Of a DNA stretch of 64,000 nt, positions 33,499 to 45,808 are shown piece after piece (position 1 is the stretch's first letter; each line of letters starts with the position of its first letter). The stretch spans positions 1,550,001 through 1,614,000 of the forward strand of contig JAEPQZ010000002.1 in assembly GCA_016758905.1 (NCBI GenBank), written 5' to 3'. The translations under genes were made by a program, and so were the position numbers. Source of the stretch: Umbelopsis isabellina. Its lineage: Eukaryota; Mucoromycota; Umbelopsidomycetes; Umbelopsidales; Umbelopsidaceae. Under the pieces are notes generated by a model. It searched no databases and was not told the DNA's origin. It saw only the letters and a program-made list of their open reading frames with translations.

Positions 33499-35642
33499 AT
33501 GCCTAGAATCCCAAGAATAGTTCCTTGGACCTCTTACCAGGAGCTTGAGTATGTTTACAACATGCTGTACTTCGATGGACCAGAGGCTGAATTTCAACGT
33601 GATTTGGGTGTTCAAAGAGTTAGTACCAATATTGAGGGTGGTTTCTTGAGAGAGTGTATACTGATAGTCCTACGTAGGTCAAAGCATGGAAAAGTCGAGG
33701 AAAAGTACCACAGGCCATCGAGATGACTTCAACATTCATTGAGGTTCAGCTGCGCGATCAATTTGCAACTGGGCTTTCTCGGATATCCCAACATGAATTG
33801 CGCCTGATGTATACTATGAGCTTTGTTCGGTATGTGTTAGTACTCTATCTGATCCTTGAAGTGAAATATTGGCTGACCTACTTGTGAGTCTAGATTTGTG
33901 AATGGCATAGTAGATCCAGCTCAAAAGAGGCAATTCGCTATATCCGTAGGCAGCCTTGCTGAAAAATTACAGTTGCCTTTGTGGTTTGTCGAACTCAGAC
34001 ATGCTGGTACTCACGAGTATCTACCAAGCTTACAAGTACTTCGAAATGGAGCTCGTCAGGTAATTGTTATATTAATGAACTATACAAAAAATTCACCAAC
34101 TGTTTAGCTAAACAAGCTTCGTTCAGGCACTCATGTGGCTACACGATTTCTACTGGATGGCAGCTCTTAAACCAGATGGATCTGCTGCGCTCACTAGAAG
34201 CAGCATGGCAGAGATACGAAACATGCTTGGAACATACAAAGATGCACGGAAGAAGCAACTCAAGGGTACGTAATGGAGATTGCGAGTAGGTTATTTTGCA
34301 TGCATTCTTACGCTCATCCATATTTAAATCTAGAAATGAAGACGATCAAAAGTGTCGAGTCACGAGAATGTACCAAAGCGATAAAAAAGATCATATCAAC
34401 TGTCTCGATTGATGTTATTAGAGATGGGCTTATTCCCGTGTTGATTGACATTGGCGGCATCGTTCCAGCTGGAAAAAAGTAAGTTGATGAGATACATGAA
34501 CTCCTGTCACAGCACTTATTAAGACAGTTTGTGATTAGAAAACGACCAATTCATCCTTCGTTAGCGTTGTCCGATGATCTAATTGAGCTCTGGGCTCCAC
34601 TGTTAAGGCATTTGGATATGAATTATGCTAATTTCGCAGAGGAGTTTGTTTCTGCCTTATTGTCCAAACTGACAGTTGATGAAGGTATGCTTAGGGATCA
34701 GTATGGCAAACCTTAAAACCACCAGCTAATGATATTATGACTTCTAGAACCTGTGATGGATAAAACCCTACTTGGACCATTTCCTGGATTTGTAAGTTCT
34801 CATCAAATAATCAATATCTCATAGCATAAAATTAACCTAGGGAATAGTTCGACTCTGTTGATGATGCCGAATGTAATCCGGCTCACGCCAGCGCAAGCTA
34901 TATATCAACCATAGGTAGGTGCTGCGTGAAATAGCTTGCCTCTGGCACTACATTTGCTAATTCTTACTTCACTCATAGCTGCTTGGCTAAAGCATGTCAT
35001 CGAAACGACTTCCAAAGAAACTGACAGCGGCACCAACAGCGTACTACTGCAGGAGATATCAATGGACGATATACTGGAGTACTGCTTGAAGAATCCAAAT
35101 CTCTAGTATGTACTATGCCGCTAAGAAATAACTCTAAGAATGCTTCATCTAACAGACTTTGCAGTACCCGCCATTTGCTCAAGGTCATGACTGATGCCGA
35201 CACTAAACTCAAGCAAACTATAGAACCGTTCATAGATTACATCGATAATGTATTGAGCGAACGAAAGGTAAGAAATTACATCATGTCATGTTCATCTACA
35301 TGTCATGTTGATCATTTTTTCATATTAGAAAAAAAAATCTACAGCGACTCATCTTAACGAAGAACAAATGCAAGAGGATTTGGATCTATTGAGCAAACAA
35401 ATAGACCAATCCAAAGGAAAGGTATTGTTAATTTGCTAGTTGCTGCAGTCAGATCGTTATACTAACACACAATGTGATAGACATTATATCATGACAATGA
35501 TCAAGATGTGGAGATGTCTGGTTGTAACTCCAACGGATGGTCACTATTTCAGGAGTCTGAATGGAATGTCTGTCCACTTGGTTGTTTGCCGGATGGTTCT
35601 GTTCCTGTTTTAGATCTTCCTATAGAGCTTGATTCTGTCTAG
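33499..35642 (+). CDS. LAS1: LAS1 pre-rRNA endonuclease
   Basis: Twelve exons: 33499-33618, 33678-33829, 33894-34059, 34127-34265, 34334-34478, 34539-34684, 34748-34791, 34848-34914, 34979-35105, 35165-35267, 35329-35421, 35481-35642 (487 aa). Las1 is the HEPN ribonuclease that, with Grc3, cuts ITS2 in pre-rRNA in the nucleolus. Visible family marks: VPWTSYQELE at the start, AWKSRGKVPQAIEMT, and the catalytic HEPN motif LRHAGTHEYLPSL (R-H-x-T-H). The C-terminal half is less conserved, as usual, and ends in CPLGCLPDGSVPVLDL, the tail motif used to bind Grc3. The AG at 35156 before exon 10 was rejected because it creates a stop; the next AG restores frame. Confidence 0.92.
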
Positions 35643-36325
35643 GCTTTCTGAGGCAAAACTAATGTCAAATGTTAGATTGTAATTTATGTTTTGATTGAGC
35701 TTCATATATATTCTATTGCTTCCGTTTATAGCACCTAACCACTTGATGATTTTGTAATGTAATGCATCATCAAACAAAATTTGTATATGTAAATATAAGT
35801 TTAAATTATGGAAGACTTCAATAGAACAACAGAATGTCAAACATTACGAAGCATCATGTTTTCATACTTCCCAATAAACTCGGTAAACGAAGATTAAAAC
35901 GAAGCTGCAAACATCGTTTTCAACAGGGAGGACACGGTGTTGAAGTGTAGCTTTTGTACCATTCGATGCTAAGCAATAGATTTGCATCGATGCAATGGCT
36001 TGTAATTTTTTCACTTCTGACTCTGCATGTTCAGGGCCTACAAAAGCTCCAGGTGCTTTGAACCGGATATGCAGAAGCCAGTGAACCAGGAAAAATGTTG
36101 ATATTTGTCTCAAACAAGGTAGCGTTGTTGAAATCTGCTTGTTTCCTGTTCTAATATACAAACACTGCACTTTTCTGTCAAAAAACGTAATGGGTAGTCT
36201 GTTCTTCTTTAAATCGTGGACATGAGATATTCTACAGGTCTGACTCTTGACATCTATTTATTATAAAATGATTATGAATACTTTGGAAAATACCAGGTGA
36301 TGTTCTATGATTGAATTGTTGCTAG
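35643..36325. other. Convergent intergenic region with one doubtful minus-strand frame
   Basis: Between the LAS1 stop and the stop of the membrane protein. A 102-codon minus-strand frame (36170-35862) contains a fairly protein-like middle (GPEHAESEVKKLQ) but no family, no splice partners and no clear ATG context, so it is not called. Otherwise 3' UTR sequence. Confidence 0.4.
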
Positions 36326-37459
36326 CTATGCAATACCGGCAGCTTTTCGATTTTGGAAACCGTATTTGGCTATCCAGGCTATTACGACTACAAGCCCAAT
36401 GACACATGCGCCTAGGTAATATTGAATGACCATACGTTGACCCATAGTCAATATACCGCCTCTGCGAAGACCATTCGCCTTTAGGGTTATGATCAGAATG
36501 CAGATGGTGCCGATGACAATAGTATAGACCAAACCGACATAGAGACCATCAGGAAATTCGATAGCAACCCCAGCCAACAATACACCATAAAGAATGGTAC
36601 CTATTATCCAAATAATTTTCGTAAAAAGAGATAGTGGTCCGTGTACCTGGTTTCGGTACAAGAATAGCTGTACCCAGCTCATCCACATGCCACCGAATGC
36701 ATACATATAATGGGCAATCTTATGTTCCCACAAATCCTCCATATTCAAGTACATTTCGTTGAGTATCGGGTATTGTGCTACAAGATCCAGATTGTCCAAA
36801 TTGAATTGTTGAATTGGATGCTGATTAAATTTAGGCATGAATATTACGATGAAACTCATCACAATTCATGCATAGTGTCAATTTACCTTGAACATGGCTG
36901 CAGCCAAGTGAATACCGTGTCCCTTGTGATTCAATTCTTATGTTAAGCCTGTTTGTAGCTGCGAGATTATCACATATATATGTTGTATTACCTGCACATA
37001 TATACCAGCTCCAATTGCCCAAATAATCAATGCGAATGACCGTTCACTCCATGCGCCAACTAATCAAGTTGTCAGTAATGAATGAAGTTCATGTATACCA
37101 TAGTGATACTCACAAAATCGGTGTTTTCCGCCAGTGTGAAAAACTTCAGCCTGCATGACAATTGATAAATTCAAAGGTAAGGTGATGAGAGGATCGAATA
37201 GCCTCCACAATGCGTCTCCTGAGAACCATACAGAAAAGTCTGGTATCGTCGCTACTACTGGTATTGTTGTCAATAACAGCATAGCAAGAGCTGTTCCTAA
37301 CATAGTAACCGCAACGAACGTGTCGCTGTTACGTCGATTGGTTTTGACTGCTTGAGGGGTATAGGGTTCCAATGAGGGCTCCTCATCAAATGAGTGAGTC
37401 CTTATTGGTGAGCTCAAGTAGTTGAACGACTCGCGTCTTGAAGGAGATGTCTGAGTCAT
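36326..37459 (-). CDS. Polytopic membrane protein with two histidine motifs
   Basis: Four exons: 37459-37114, 37059-36992, 36922-36887, 36820-36326 (314 aa). The first 45 residues are polar and Ser/Thr-rich. About six or seven hydrophobic helices follow. Two conserved-looking histidine groups face the same region of the chain: GHGIH at residues 139-143 (in the 36-nt exon 3) and EHKIAH at 182-187. Such pairs suggest metal binding, as in membrane hydrolases of the CREST type, but I cannot confirm membership. A family of bacterial and fungal proteins with the GHGIHLAA motif is vaguely familiar, without a known role. The start is the first ATG in frame; a longer TTG-led frame was not used. Confidence 0.8.
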
Positions 37460-37731
37460 GTTGGAGTGAATGAGCAGCTTAAAGGGGCTCAGTCGCAACT
37501 TTATAGCCTATTTCCACACTCAGGGCCAAGAGAAAACACCAAAAATAGACAAAAGCAGAGCCACGCCACCGCCTGTCCAATAAAACATCTAGTACCGAGG
37601 TTCGTAAATGCTCTCAAATACATAAAATGAGATGAGCCTCGCTTCTATTAACAATAAATTACAAATAGGTATTCAATCGCACTGTACAAATCGACAACAA
37701 ATAACTACATGGAAATCTACATAACTGATAA

Positions 37732-40700
37732 TTAAAATCTGGAATAGTAGTTTGGCATGACAAAATAGCAGTTAACTTTGGAACTGTCGATCGCGGTAGT
37801 ATCTGTAATACATGGGCAGTCAGAAATACATGTTTGCGTCTGCACTCCAGCAACTTTCTTACCTATTTTTTTATATACATGTGATGTAGAGAAGAGCGTT
37901 GGTGTTTTGGGGGCATGCATACATACCGATCGAATGATATGCGCGCCTTCAAGATCTGCCAATATATCTTGAACCTCACACAGTCCGAAAGCATGTGATA
38001 TTTTCTCACATATTGCAGTCTACAATGCGGCGATTAGTTAACTCCATTGAGGATATTGGTTTCTTTTCTTGATGCATACCTCGGTTATCCCGGGTCGTTT
38101 GACGATCAAGCTCAAGATTGCTTGAGAGCACCCCTTCTTGACGACATTCACCTTGTTTCCATGAATATCCGACCAAAGACGGAGTCTGACAAATTTCTTG
38201 TTTGATTGGTCTTGAATGGCTGCTTCCTCTCCTGCTGTAGCGTTTTGGTTATCACTCGAGATTGCTGTGTCACATTCTATAGAGAAATTTTCCAAAGAGG
38301 CGGCAGACACAATGAGGGGTACGTTGTAGCCGACATTATATACCAGCGGAGAATCCACAGAACGCAGTATCTGAAGTGCTTCTTTTATCTGCATATCAGT
38401 GAGGTGAGCTGCTGTTTCGTGCAATCGTTCCTATTTTTTATTTTTTTTAAGAAGGATGTCAATTGCGATATATGTACACAAATTAAACTTCAAGCAGTAC
38501 TTACCTTCAAATCATACAATGAGATAGCACCCGCTTTTTGAGCAATCAGAATTTTTGGGATAGTTACAAGTAATAAATTGCTGTGCTCTTGAACTAGCTG
38601 TTCAGCTCGAGAAATCAGTTCTGTCGCTGTCATTGACTGCATTTGCATAGCACTATGCTCAAGTGTGGTATCGATAGTGGTATACATGCACATATCATTT
38701 TTACTCACAATTACTTCAAGCGATACCCTGGCATCTGTAAAATGCTCTTGTGGTTACCAATTTGGGATTATTCTATGATGCTTAACGTGTAAAGTTGGGC
38801 TCACCTGATACAGAAGTTCTTTTCACATATTTTGCCTCTTTCTTAATTTGCAGTCTTTCTATGTCTAATTTCAGCTGTCGATTGGCACATAGATCCATTA
38901 TAGCCATCATGTTAGCGGTTGTGACCATAGGTGAAACGATAGAACAAGGCTCCATCTTTTTTGCATATGATTTTGCACTTTCATAGTCTGTAACATGACT
39001 CGTTAAAGTCTGTAGAAATCTAAAATGCACTTGGTTAGTTGTATGATTCGGCTTGAATATGAAGTGTATGCTACGCACTTTTCCGAGAGCCCAAAACCTC
39101 TTCCAGGTATACTACGAGACTGTGACGGTTTTGTCTTGATGATCAAACCGTCTTTATTCAGTTGATCTAGAGCTTCATTGACAGTACTTGACGGAAACTT
39201 TCCCAGAGTTCTATAGGCTTTTAACGGGTCGTACAACTCATTTGGAGTCATTAAAATCATCTATGTGTAGGGTTAGACAATGTGTTGCATTTGCTTAGCA
39301 GACTCGATATATGTCTTACAAGTATGTATTGTCTAATTTTGCAGGATGCAGACAAGTCTGCGTCTTCTTGCCGGTCCAACTTGGAGTTTTCCATAGGAAA
39401 CACTCGAATTGCTGATTTCATAAACACACGTTCAAGTTCTGAGGAGTAAAAGCTACCATCTACGACATCGCAAACGGTTCTCTCACTTGGTACAGCCATA
39501 TTCAAACCAGCCAAATCCAAAAGCTTTGGAATTTCTTCCACGCTTCCCGGAAGATCGATAAACAAAGTTGAGCTGTCGAAGCATGTTTAGCATCTTTGCA
39601 ACCAAACTGACTCTTCAAATTCAAAAGACTTACTTTGCTTGATCTCGTAATTTGTGTAAGAAAAAACGAAGTTGTCCGGATAAATCAAAATTCACCATGT
39701 CGAGTACGTTAGGATCTTCAAGCTCTTCTTTATCTATTGCTTCATAGTAGATCGAATGCCAACTTTCAATCAACTTTGCGATAATTTGCTTCTTGTCATG
39801 GACTCTCAATATTTTTGTCATCTGGTGCCGGCAAACTTCTGGAGTTCTTTCTGGAAGTACTTGTCGTATAGCCCCCCAACGAAACTTCGCATATTTACTG
39901 CGGTGTCGCATGATAACGTAACTGTATAGTAGTAGTTCCAATTCTTCTGGATTCCAAGAGGTGTATGTGCTTCCATATTTCGCTAACTCTCGCAAATTTT
40001 CTATGTCAAGACGATACTTAATGTAAGACCTCGAACTGCTCACGAAGTCACCACATATTTGCAAATCATTACCTGCATTAGCACGGGTGCTTGTTCCCTG
40101 AGTTTGTGAGCTATTGTTTCTACTGACACTCCTGTTCACATGCACAGATGTGGTCATAATATGCGCTTTGGGAGAAGCAGTTTGCTGTACACTTGGACTG
40201 CTTAAAAGTTTCTCAACAATAGTCTTGCGGCTATCTGTCTTGGATATATCAGCCGGATTCGACTTCCGGGTAGCTGCCTTCTTTTTTTTCTTATTATATG
40301 GGTATTCAACACTTTTGTAATATTCACGGACAACTTGTACTGAAATATCGCACTCGTTCGCAATACGAATACATGCTCTCAAATCTTTGTAGGGTGTTGT
40401 GTTTTTGGAACGATCAACATGTCTTTCCAATATCTCGCGGCATTGCCGGCTTAAATCGAACTTCATGAACCAAGATGACATGCTAGTAATACCAGCTAAA
40501 TTGTCAGGTAGCTTGGCTATCGTTGTTCCTCCCAGATTATGAGTTGAATCATCCATGCCCTTGATGTGCAGTGAGTGTCCAGTTGATATAAACTGTAATT
40601 CCTCCCAGTATCGTTTGTGATCTTCCAGCGTCTTCATTGGCACATATCTGGTTATGGGATGCCCTGGTTCTCGATAATTCCGTAATGGTACAGTTGTCTG

Positions 40701-43700
40701 GAGCTCATAGTTAGCTGCAAGTCTATTAGAGTCGCTTTCTTGCACAGAGGTCAATAATTGCAATGTGCACATCGCATTGATACATTGGCGCAGAGACCTT
40801 CTGTACTTATTGTTGCCTTGCAACAACTCTGCTCGCAGCTGTTTGGGCAAGTCCTCAATAGTGGTATTAGCATTGGCTTCTGTTTTAAGATACTTATCCA
40901 GAAATGGCAGTCGTTCATGAACTCCAAAAAGCTGTAAAAACAATTTCAACGTGATTTGGGTTATTACTTTTGCTGTTGACAAATCCAAATTCTTAGTTCT
41001 AGAATTTGCATTTGGCGTTTGAATCGCCATTCTCAGCATATGCTTGTGTAGCATTTTTATGCGAAGCATGCTCGCCGATATCCACCCATAGTATTTTGCA
41101 ACAACTCTCCAATTAGACGAATCAATGTGAGCCGATGAGGTGGAGGTATCTTTTTGACCAGTGTTGGCTTCGTGAGTTTTCGCATCAGCTGTTGTCACTG
41201 ACGATGATGTTGCCCCTACATGCTGACTGTCAGTGTTCGTCTCCGAGCTTTCATTTTTCGGCTGTTGAATTTGTTTGCTAGTAAGAGTATTGCGGTCCCG
41301 AAGCTTTTCTATATAGTCTTGGACTATCGCATCGGAGGGTGACACAGAAGAGAGAAGTAGTAAGGTTTTCGAAAGTATGGATCCATTTAACAAGGGAATC
41401 GAGCACTTTATGACTCGAGCCTTTTTCTCCTTCTCCAATCTTTCTCCAAGCCTACTCACAGTTCTGCGGTCAATTGAATGATGAACTTCCTGACCCACAG
41501 ACTCCAAATTTTTGAAGTCATCCATGAGAATGTTATTGAGCTCACGAACTTTATCTCGCTCTAAAATAGTCAATAAGATCTGCATGCGCTTCAGTGTAGT
41601 GGTATTCTGCGTTTCAGTGTTTGCCATAGACTTATTTCTTCTTTTTGGGTTCTGATTTGCCACTTCTGCTGGTGTTGAGGGTGTTGTAGGCGGCTGTAAA
41701 GTTGGAGCTGAGGTTGGGAAGGTGTTAACTGGTGTTAGCAGCTTTGCATCATTACCAGTACCATTTGTAGCATCTGATTCGTCTATTTTTCTCTTGAGGG
41801 TACGTTTTTTGTCTTTGCCGGTTGCTTCTGTACTGGCACTGCCTAGCTTTTGGCGCTTCGAAGACCCATCATCTGCTCTAGGCTTTTGATCTAAAGCATT
41901 AGCATTATCATCCTGTTTGCGTTTTTCAGCTACGATGGTTTTGGGTATCTCAGTAATATCCAAGAATGGATCTGTTTCAATATCCACAGTATCAGGATCT
42001 TCTTCGCCATCTTTAACTTCATCGATCATCTTGCCTTCCGCTTCCTGAAGTTTCAACCAACTTGGAAATGAATAATGCCGATAGCGATGCTCCTTCCCAA
42101 CCATTTCCTTTATACGCGGGCAGCTGTAGTTTCGAAAACGAGGTGGAACTGGCTGCGCCAGAGATGTCAGTATAGGAGGGAGAAAGCTTTTTGGTATATT
42201 CGGCATTAAGGCTCGCAACTCCTGATTTTGAATTTTTGTTATTAAAATAGTCCATAGCAAGTATAAACTGATGCATTCAACTTACGACATTGGTGATACC
42301 TTTGGTTCCAGACTGAACGATATGCTGGTATATCTCGTATTGCAACGGCACATCTTCCATTTCACCAATATGAATTTCTTCACTCTTTTCCACCAAAGCA
42401 CTGTCTATCTGAAGTTCTACTAAGTAGCCATGATGGTTAGTCAATTAGAAGATGTTCGTGCTTCAATGCAATATACATACCATTCACTTCATCTTCATTC
42501 TTTGCTAAGCGGACTGCTCGAATTGATGCTTTGCTGCCCTTTCGTGGTATACTAATCTTTTCTAAGATTCTATCGTTACAAAGTTTGTCGATAAATCGTG
42601 CTAGCCATCGACGCGACTGACTGCTTTCAGAAGTGAATCTCTGTTTTCTGTCAACATCAATATCAAGCAATGTAATTTCAGGTATACCACCAACACTCTT
42701 ACCAGCTCTTTTGTGATATCTTGAAGGGACATGACATTATCCGAAACATTCTTCAATAAGTCAATGATTTGGGAGTGAATTAAATCACTGCGGTATGCTG
42801 CACTTCCATCTCCTTCTTCGTTTAAAGCAGCCAACTTAAATGGGTCCTGGTTGTTGCTGTCTGTTAATGTGGCCATAGAATTTGACGTTCGCCATTGATT
42901 TTCGTATCGCTTATGAATGCAAAGTGCAGTATAGTTTCCTTTGCTAACCGCAGGCTTCTTAATTCTAGTGAACAAAAAGCGTATTAGCGAAATGGAATAT
43001 ACCATCAACTTGAGAACGTTCAACGGGGCTCACATCAGTCCCTGATCCACCAATCGCTTCGTGATACTAAAAATCAGTCGAGCATCCATGTCGAGCTCAA
43101 TGGCAAGATCAGCTTGAGTTATTCCGTTCTCACGGGGATATGTTATGGCTTCTAATACAGATAACCCATTTTCTGTCATACTTGCTCCTGGCTACGAGAA
43201 CATTTAGAGTAGAGTTCACGCAAAAGAATCAATATCGAGCCGGAGATTACGAATTGCGACTTACAGCTAAAGATGAGAGTAAAACTTGAGTGCGTGATTC
43301 CTCGCTAGCAATCAGCCTTAGCTTATCTAAGCGAAAAGCACGATCATAATCTTGATACTCAATTCTGTCCAACTCTGCCGGATCTGAGCCCGTTCCAAGT
43401 TCGCCGTTAACAATGTGAAGGTTCTCGTTTGCAGCGATATACGGCCATAAAAATCTTTGATAGGATTCATCAGCAGCAGTCTCATATTTTTGGTCTATAT
43501 CTTTCAACGATATCTCTGACGCCCTGTTTTTGAGTATATTGCTAACTAAAGTCCATACTCGTCGTATTGTGGCTCCTGAGTACAAGTTTAACATGAATTG
43601 AATGTCAGCACATTGACCTTAAATTGGACAATAATTCAAAGGTGAAAGTATGCTTACCTTTTCTTCCATCAAGGGCTATTTCTTCGAGCAAATCGATCAG

Positions 43701-43715
43701 CAGATCGTCTAGCAT
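37732..43715 (-). CDS. TFC3: TFIIIC B-block-binding subunit (Tfc3 / GTF3C1)
   Basis: Fourteen exons: 43715-43658, 43575-43265, 43191-43034, 42964-42703, 42640-42481, 42419-42286, 42221-39634, 39572-39320, 39260-39079, 39019-38805, 38734-38505, 38430-38080, 38019-37927, 37839-37732 (1700 aa). It is a string of winged-helix units, e.g. the B-block domain at about residues 124-170 (MTENGLSVLEAITYPRENGI, DLAIELDMDARLI), with long charged linkers (TLKRKIDESD) in exon 7 and further winged helices at the end. Tfc3 binds the B box of tRNA genes and recruits TFIIIB for RNA polymerase III. Length lies between yeast (about 1160) and human (about 2100). Start: ATG of MLDDLLIDLLEEI, which matches the family N-terminus. 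Donor GTGCGT in intron 9 is non-consensus. Confidence 0.88.
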
Positions 43716-43982
43716 GAAGGCAGCCAGTGAATGGACTTCGCTTCGGCCACAACAGAAAACTGCCAAAAGAGCTGTCACAATTTCAAGCAAGCTTATCACT
43801 TTCAATTTCCGAGACAGCGACTCTGCAAGGTAAAACCCACATACATTTAAATTGAGAACACTATGATACAGGCACAGATTCATGATTGAGTATCATCGTA
43901 TCTGACTAAATGAATATCTATAGCATCTCTTTTATTCAACTATTATTATACAATTATGAAAGCTTTAAAGTCGTTAACTTGC

Positions 43983-44944
43983 TCAGCTTTTATTTACAAA
44001 GTTAACGCTGTAATTGCCAGAAGATGGGTCCTTTTGCATTTGAAAGTTATCTGTAGATAGCCCAAATTTACCCAGGAGGGTGTTACCTAGATCTTTCAAC
44101 TTGCCCATCATTTCTTCCTTCTCTCTCTCGCCTTTTTCTTTGATTTCAGCTGGCAATCTCTGCTCAGCCTTCAGACATTCTCGTCGTGTGACTTCGGTGA
44201 TATCGTCAAGTTCTCGGACAGCTTGATAGTCTTGTAATGATTCGCTTAAAGATGAATAAGTTTCAATCTTTTCTCCAGCTTGAGCCCTTCGAAACAGGGC
44301 TTTACTGTAAGTAGGTGTCAATTTCAGCGCGCTGGTACAAGATTCTTTAGCTTCAGCGAACTTCCCCTGCAATCGAGGACTGATATGAGAAAACATTGCC
44401 TGCTGGAGCTAGTATCAGAGCTTCAATTTACCTGCTTCATCTGGCAAGCGGCGATATTAGCAAAAAAAACAGCTCGATCTTGCGTATTGCGTTCAGGACA
44501 CGCTAAAAGTGCGTCCTCATATTTAGCTATGGCCTCCTCATACTTTCCAGTGGCAAAGAAGCTATTGCCTTCACTCTTGTGCTGATTAGCTTCTGCAATC
44601 ATTTTCTAAGTGAAAGTTTGGTCGCATTCTGGTCAGCATTTTCTCGTCAAAGCTCAATCATTGTGCAAAACAAGCTTTTACCTCTTGTTCTTCAAGTGAG
44701 TACTCGTGAGAATCGAAAAACTCGTCATCTGTTGCGTTATCATGATCTTCGCCGGAGTTGTTGTGGTTACTTTCAAGATTCTGTTCATTTGACTGCCTCT
44801 TCGAAATGTCCACTTGGTTGGAATCTTCAACATTCAGCGCTTGTGTCTTTTCCACAAAGTCTACAACGCAGTGTCAGACATGACTACTTGTAATATTCCT
44901 CAAACTACCCGCTATGTTGACTTACCACTGCTACTGTCGGCCAT
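43983..44944 (-). CDS. TTC1: TTC1-like TPR protein
   Basis: Four exons: 44944-44926, 44860-44682, 44605-44432, 44366-43983 (251 aa). An acidic, Asn-rich N-terminus precedes three TPR repeats (HKSEGNSFFATGKYEEAIAKY, RAVFFANIAACQMKQ, YSKALFRRAQAGEKI; each split here for reading). The C-terminal signature LGNTLLGKFGLSTDNFQ plus GNYSVNFVN is nearly the human TTC1 ending. TTC1 is an Hsp70/Hsp90 co-chaperone-like adaptor, also tied to Ras and G-alpha16 signalling in animals. The 19-nt first exon encodes only MADSSS. Upstream neighbour, ureidoglycolate lyase, is on the same strand. Confidence 0.92.
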
Positions 44945-45265
44945 ACTATACTATATGCCGGGAAATACAGGCTGGTGTTCTTGAAAACTCTCGGTACTTC
45001 AATGTATGGTCTCGAAAGGGACGGGTCATTAACAGTCACAAGCTACGTTCATAATTACACACGAGAGTTGCTTTCGTTCTCGAAAATCAGGATACTAATC
45101 CACTCTAAAAGTGTAGCAGTCCTTACTCTTACTGAAAATTCTGAGAACTGTGCTTATTTGGCACTAGAAGTGGAGAACCACAATAATAACCCACACAATC
45201 AAAACTGCTAGCTCATTCAATGCCTAAAAATGTACAATTTTATTACAAGGTGTGGCTAAGAAGAT
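44945..45265. other. Intergenic: TTC1 promoter and DAL3 3' region
   Basis: 321 nt with no coding signal. A plus-strand open frame at 44975-45211 is antisense to the transcription of both neighbours and has no family. Confidence 0.45.
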
Positions 45266-45808
45266 CTATGCTCTATATCCGGGGACCTCAATGATCCATT
45301 CCTCTACATTAACTTCATGGCAATCATCGCACTGATTACCAGATTCGTGCACCAAACAGGCGAAATCAGTTTCCTCTTCCATGGCGATCATTGGGTGATG
45401 CCAGATACCAGGGGCATAATTGATACCCTGGACATTGGAGGCAATGAAAGCCTTCATAGTGCTCATATCGGGCTTATCGTCCTTTCCATTGAGAGCAACA
45501 ACTACAAGGTAGCCGCGAGTCTTTCCAGCATTCATAGGAATGAAAGCTTGTGAAGAGTAAGGGTGGCGTTCAAGAAGCTTTACCTTGAAGGGAAGTTCCT
45601 TGGTGGGTCTGCAGTGATACACACAAAAGTTTGTTTTGCCAGAACTGTTGGGGTGGTTGTTCTCCACTCGAGCCGTATGGTGGAACTTCTCAGCTGTGCC
45701 TTGATTAGCACCAGTGATCTCGACATCAGTTCTAGCCTGAATCACATCGCCATAAGGGGCGTAAGCTTCGGCAGTCAGTGGAACGGCAGTCAATGTTTTA
45801 TTAGACAT
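45266..45808 (-). CDS. DAL3: Ureidoglycolate lyase (Dal3/AllA family)
   Basis: Single exon, 180 aa. The enzyme splits ureidoglycolate to glyoxylate and urea, the last step of allantoin breakdown, letting fungi use purines as nitrogen source. Family blocks: PLTAEAYAPYGDVI near the start, FCVYHCRP, LLERHPYSSQAFIPM, YLVVVALNG, and the histidine motif GIWHHPMIAME. The length equals yeast Dal3. The start is the ATG at 45808 (MSNKTLTAVPLTAEA); there is open frame upstream but no ATG. No other allantoin genes lie next to it, so there is no visible cluster. Confidence 0.93.
   Translation of the reverse strand: MSNKTLTAVPLTAEAYAPYGDVIQARTDVEITGANQGTAEKFHHTARVENNHPNSSGKTNFCVYHCRPTKELPFKVKLLERHPYSSQAFIPMNAGKTRGYLVVVALNGKDDKPDMSTMKAFIASNVQGINYAPGIWHHPMIAMEEETDFACLVHESGNQCDDCHEVNVEEWIIEVPGYRA

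Noticed and set aside
35862-36170. 102-codon minus-strand frame between LAS1 and the membrane protein
   Set aside because: Some coding-like composition, but no ATG context, no family, and it lies in a convergent 3' region.
43716-43883. Open minus-strand frame upstream of the TFIIIC start (MNLCLYHSVLNLNVC...), which would lengthen the protein
   Set aside because: The ATG at 43715 gives the family-like N-terminus directly. The extension is Leu/Cys-rich, unlike Tfc3, and contains intron-like TTGCAG and GTATGT signals.
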